Shown here: positions 33,568 through 34,618 of the stretch, piece after piece
Layout: the number at the start of each line of letters is the position of its first letter
Numbering within the stretch: the first letter of the stretch is position 1
Source: Smittium culicis
Lineage: Eukaryota; Kickxellomycota; Harpellomycetes; Harpellales; Legeriomycetaceae
NCBI GenBank assembly: GCA_001970855.1
Contig: LSSN01003418.1
Coordinates: forward strand, 1-34,618
Reading direction: 5' to 3'
Length of the DNA: 34,618 nucleotides
Made by a program: the position numbers and the translations under genes
The notes under the pieces: generated by a model
What the model was told of the DNA's origin: nothing
The model's database searches: none
What the model saw: only the letters and a program-made list of their open reading frames with translations

Positions 33568-33685
33568 TCATGTTTTTCTGTAGTTAAATTTTTATTTTTG
33601 CCGTACACTTGGCAATCGGCGATGCTTTGGAACGATTTCATAGCGTATGATTTGATATAACGCCAATAGGATTTCGAATTGTTAT
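33568..33685 (-). pseudogene. Linker between endonuclease and RT of LINE copy B
   Basis: In a third frame the minus strand reads IADQILNNNSKSYWRYIKSY and then SFQSIADCQVYGKNKNL. It joins to the endonuclease upstream and to NLAKDTTGNSRSADKWENL downstream only if one base is added at each A-run. The SKSYWRYIKS wording is the usual segment just before the RT in such LINEs. Confidence 0.7.
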
Positions 33686-34618
33686 TCAGAATCTGATCGG
33701 CGATTTTTTGAGACTTTTGGCGAGCTGGGCTTTTATATCGGCTTTAATTGATCGATTTGCATTTGATTTGGACCTGACATATTCGCTGGTTGGGCAATTA
33801 TTCTTCGATAATTTTCGAAATTTTTTTCGTCGCTTTTTTATTTTTTTGATGGTGTTCTTTGACAGCACGGTTTTTATGGTTTCTCCAGGAGCATCCAACG
33901 CACAGAGCCGAGCAGATTGATCCCAAACGGTATCGATTAGGCGGGCGAAAAGGTCTTTTAGGCCCATTTCTGTATCGGCTAGCACTGTAAATCGGTTATG
34001 GCTGACAAAATTATTTTCAGCCAATAATAATTTTTTCGCGTTAATTTTTGATTTTTTTGCCGGTACCTCGAGAGCGTCCAAAATCCACTGCGCTGCGATC
34101 GGCATGTGGTCGGAGAGGTCTAAAAACCGGTTCGCTGTGCACCAGTTTGGGCGGCTGCTGAGCCCAGCATAGTATATGTGGTCGATCATTCGTCCCACAG
34201 TACTCTTATTGTACCTCGACCCAGTCGAGTTGGTAACTTTTGCATGTTGGAACCCAGTTCCAAGCTTCAGAGTAAACTTTTTTGACGCCGGGGTGTCCAT
34301 ATTGTAGTCCCCCAGCAGTATGTGTTTTGAGAATTTTTTATTGAAATTTTTATAGTTGTCAAAAAGCTCGAAAATCGCTCGCTTTTTGCGAATTCCAGCG
34401 TTTGGGAAGTGCACATTTGTGACCAAAAGCTCGAATTTATCACCATTTTTGGTACGCCCAGAGACTATTCCAGATAGCCATGTTGTTGCAGATTTAAATT
34501 CGCTAATTTCTAGTCCAATACTATTTTTTACTGCCAGTAGTAGGCCGGTGCCACCTTTGGCGTAATCGGCTTTCTCCTCTATACAGGTGTATCCTGGTAT
34601 GCGGCAGCGGTAAGTTTT
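33686..34618 (-). pseudogene. Apurinic-type endonuclease domain of LINE copy B (5' end outside window)
   Basis: An open frame enters from the right edge and runs to 33686. It nicks target DNA to prime reverse transcription in this family. Visible motifs are KGGTGLLLAVKNSIGL, TNVHFPNAG, the GDYNMDT motif, GSRYNKSTVGRMIDHIYYAG and LSDHMPI (SDH). The endonuclease's own first conserved Asn/Glu motifs lie beyond the window. The domain looks intact as far as it is visible. The break comes after it, near 33704-33718. Confidence 0.88.

Larger units (their letters stand above)
31475..34618 (-). mobile_element. LINE (non-LTR retrotransposon) copy B, nearly complete, truncated by the window edge
   Basis: A minus-strand element with endonuclease (34618-33686), linker, RT and C-terminal region in one order. 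It shows three one-base frameshifts (about 33704-33718, 33557-33561 and 31616-31623) and TGA stops at 31791-31789 and 31653-31651. The last frame ends at TGA 31477-31475. It is visibly far less AT-rich than the DNA around it, which suggests a younger insertion than copy A. The 5' end lies beyond the window. No poly(A) tail or target-site duplication was identified at the 3' side. Confidence 0.92.

Noticed and set aside
1..34618. CRISPR arrays, rRNA genes, long terminal repeats
   Set aside because: No regularly spaced repeats, rRNA-like conserved blocks or paired long direct repeats were noticed by eye. A self-alignment dot plot would be needed to exclude diverged LTRs.

Overview
The window looks like nuclear DNA from an AT-rich, early-diverging fungus. 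It has spliced housekeeping genes with short GT-AG introns (about 70 to 160 bases) and fungal-style condensin, KGD2 and MAF1 orthologues, plus the wreckage of several retroelement classes. A zoopagomycete of the Harpellales type would fit the AT content and the retroelements, but that placement is inference; no species marker was seen.

Left part (1-8.5 kb) is gene-dense. A gene leaves the window on the left (minus strand, ATG at 671, three exons visible, perhaps a Thp1/PCID2/CSN12-type PCI protein). It is divergent from a nine-exon condensin subunit 1 gene (CND1/YCS4/NCAPD2 family, 1473-6327, 1289 codons). That gene converges on a seven-exon mitochondrial KGD2 gene (E2 of 2-oxoglutarate dehydrogenase, 8536-6584, 438 codons). 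Opposing AATAAA signals lie about 50 bases apart between them.

Middle part (about 8.7-26.4 kb) holds no intact gene. It contains a protein-like relic with a 41-base tandem repeat (9.1-9.5 kb), a badly decayed minus-strand DIRS/Ngaro-type tyrosine-recombinase retrotransposon (about 12.6-16.95 kb, with recognisable gag-like, reverse transcriptase and recombinase pieces), very AT-rich stretches, a plus-strand LINE (copy A, about 21.06-24.13 kb) whose endonuclease half is much more eroded than its RT half, and a possible Tc1/mariner transposase relic (25.45 kb).

Right part has two convergent genes: MAF1 (26407-27478, four exons, 241 codons, repressor of RNA polymerase III) and a mitochondrial RCC1-repeat protein resembling RCC1L/WBSCR16 (29676-28030, three exons, 469 codons). 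After 1.8 kb of AT-rich DNA, a second, much less AT-rich LINE (copy B, minus strand, 34618-31475) runs off the right edge. Its endonuclease, RT and CCHC zinc knuckle are well preserved but broken by single-base frameshifts at A/T runs and by TGA stops.

The genes have unrelated housekeeping roles (chromosome condensation, TCA cycle, Pol III repression, mitochondrial function) and form no operon-like unit. No CRISPR, tRNA or rRNA was found. I did not see a clear new biological system. The most unusual parts are the decayed DIRS element, the DIRS-plus-LINE AT-rich gene desert, and the C-rich tracts placed just after several 5' splice sites.
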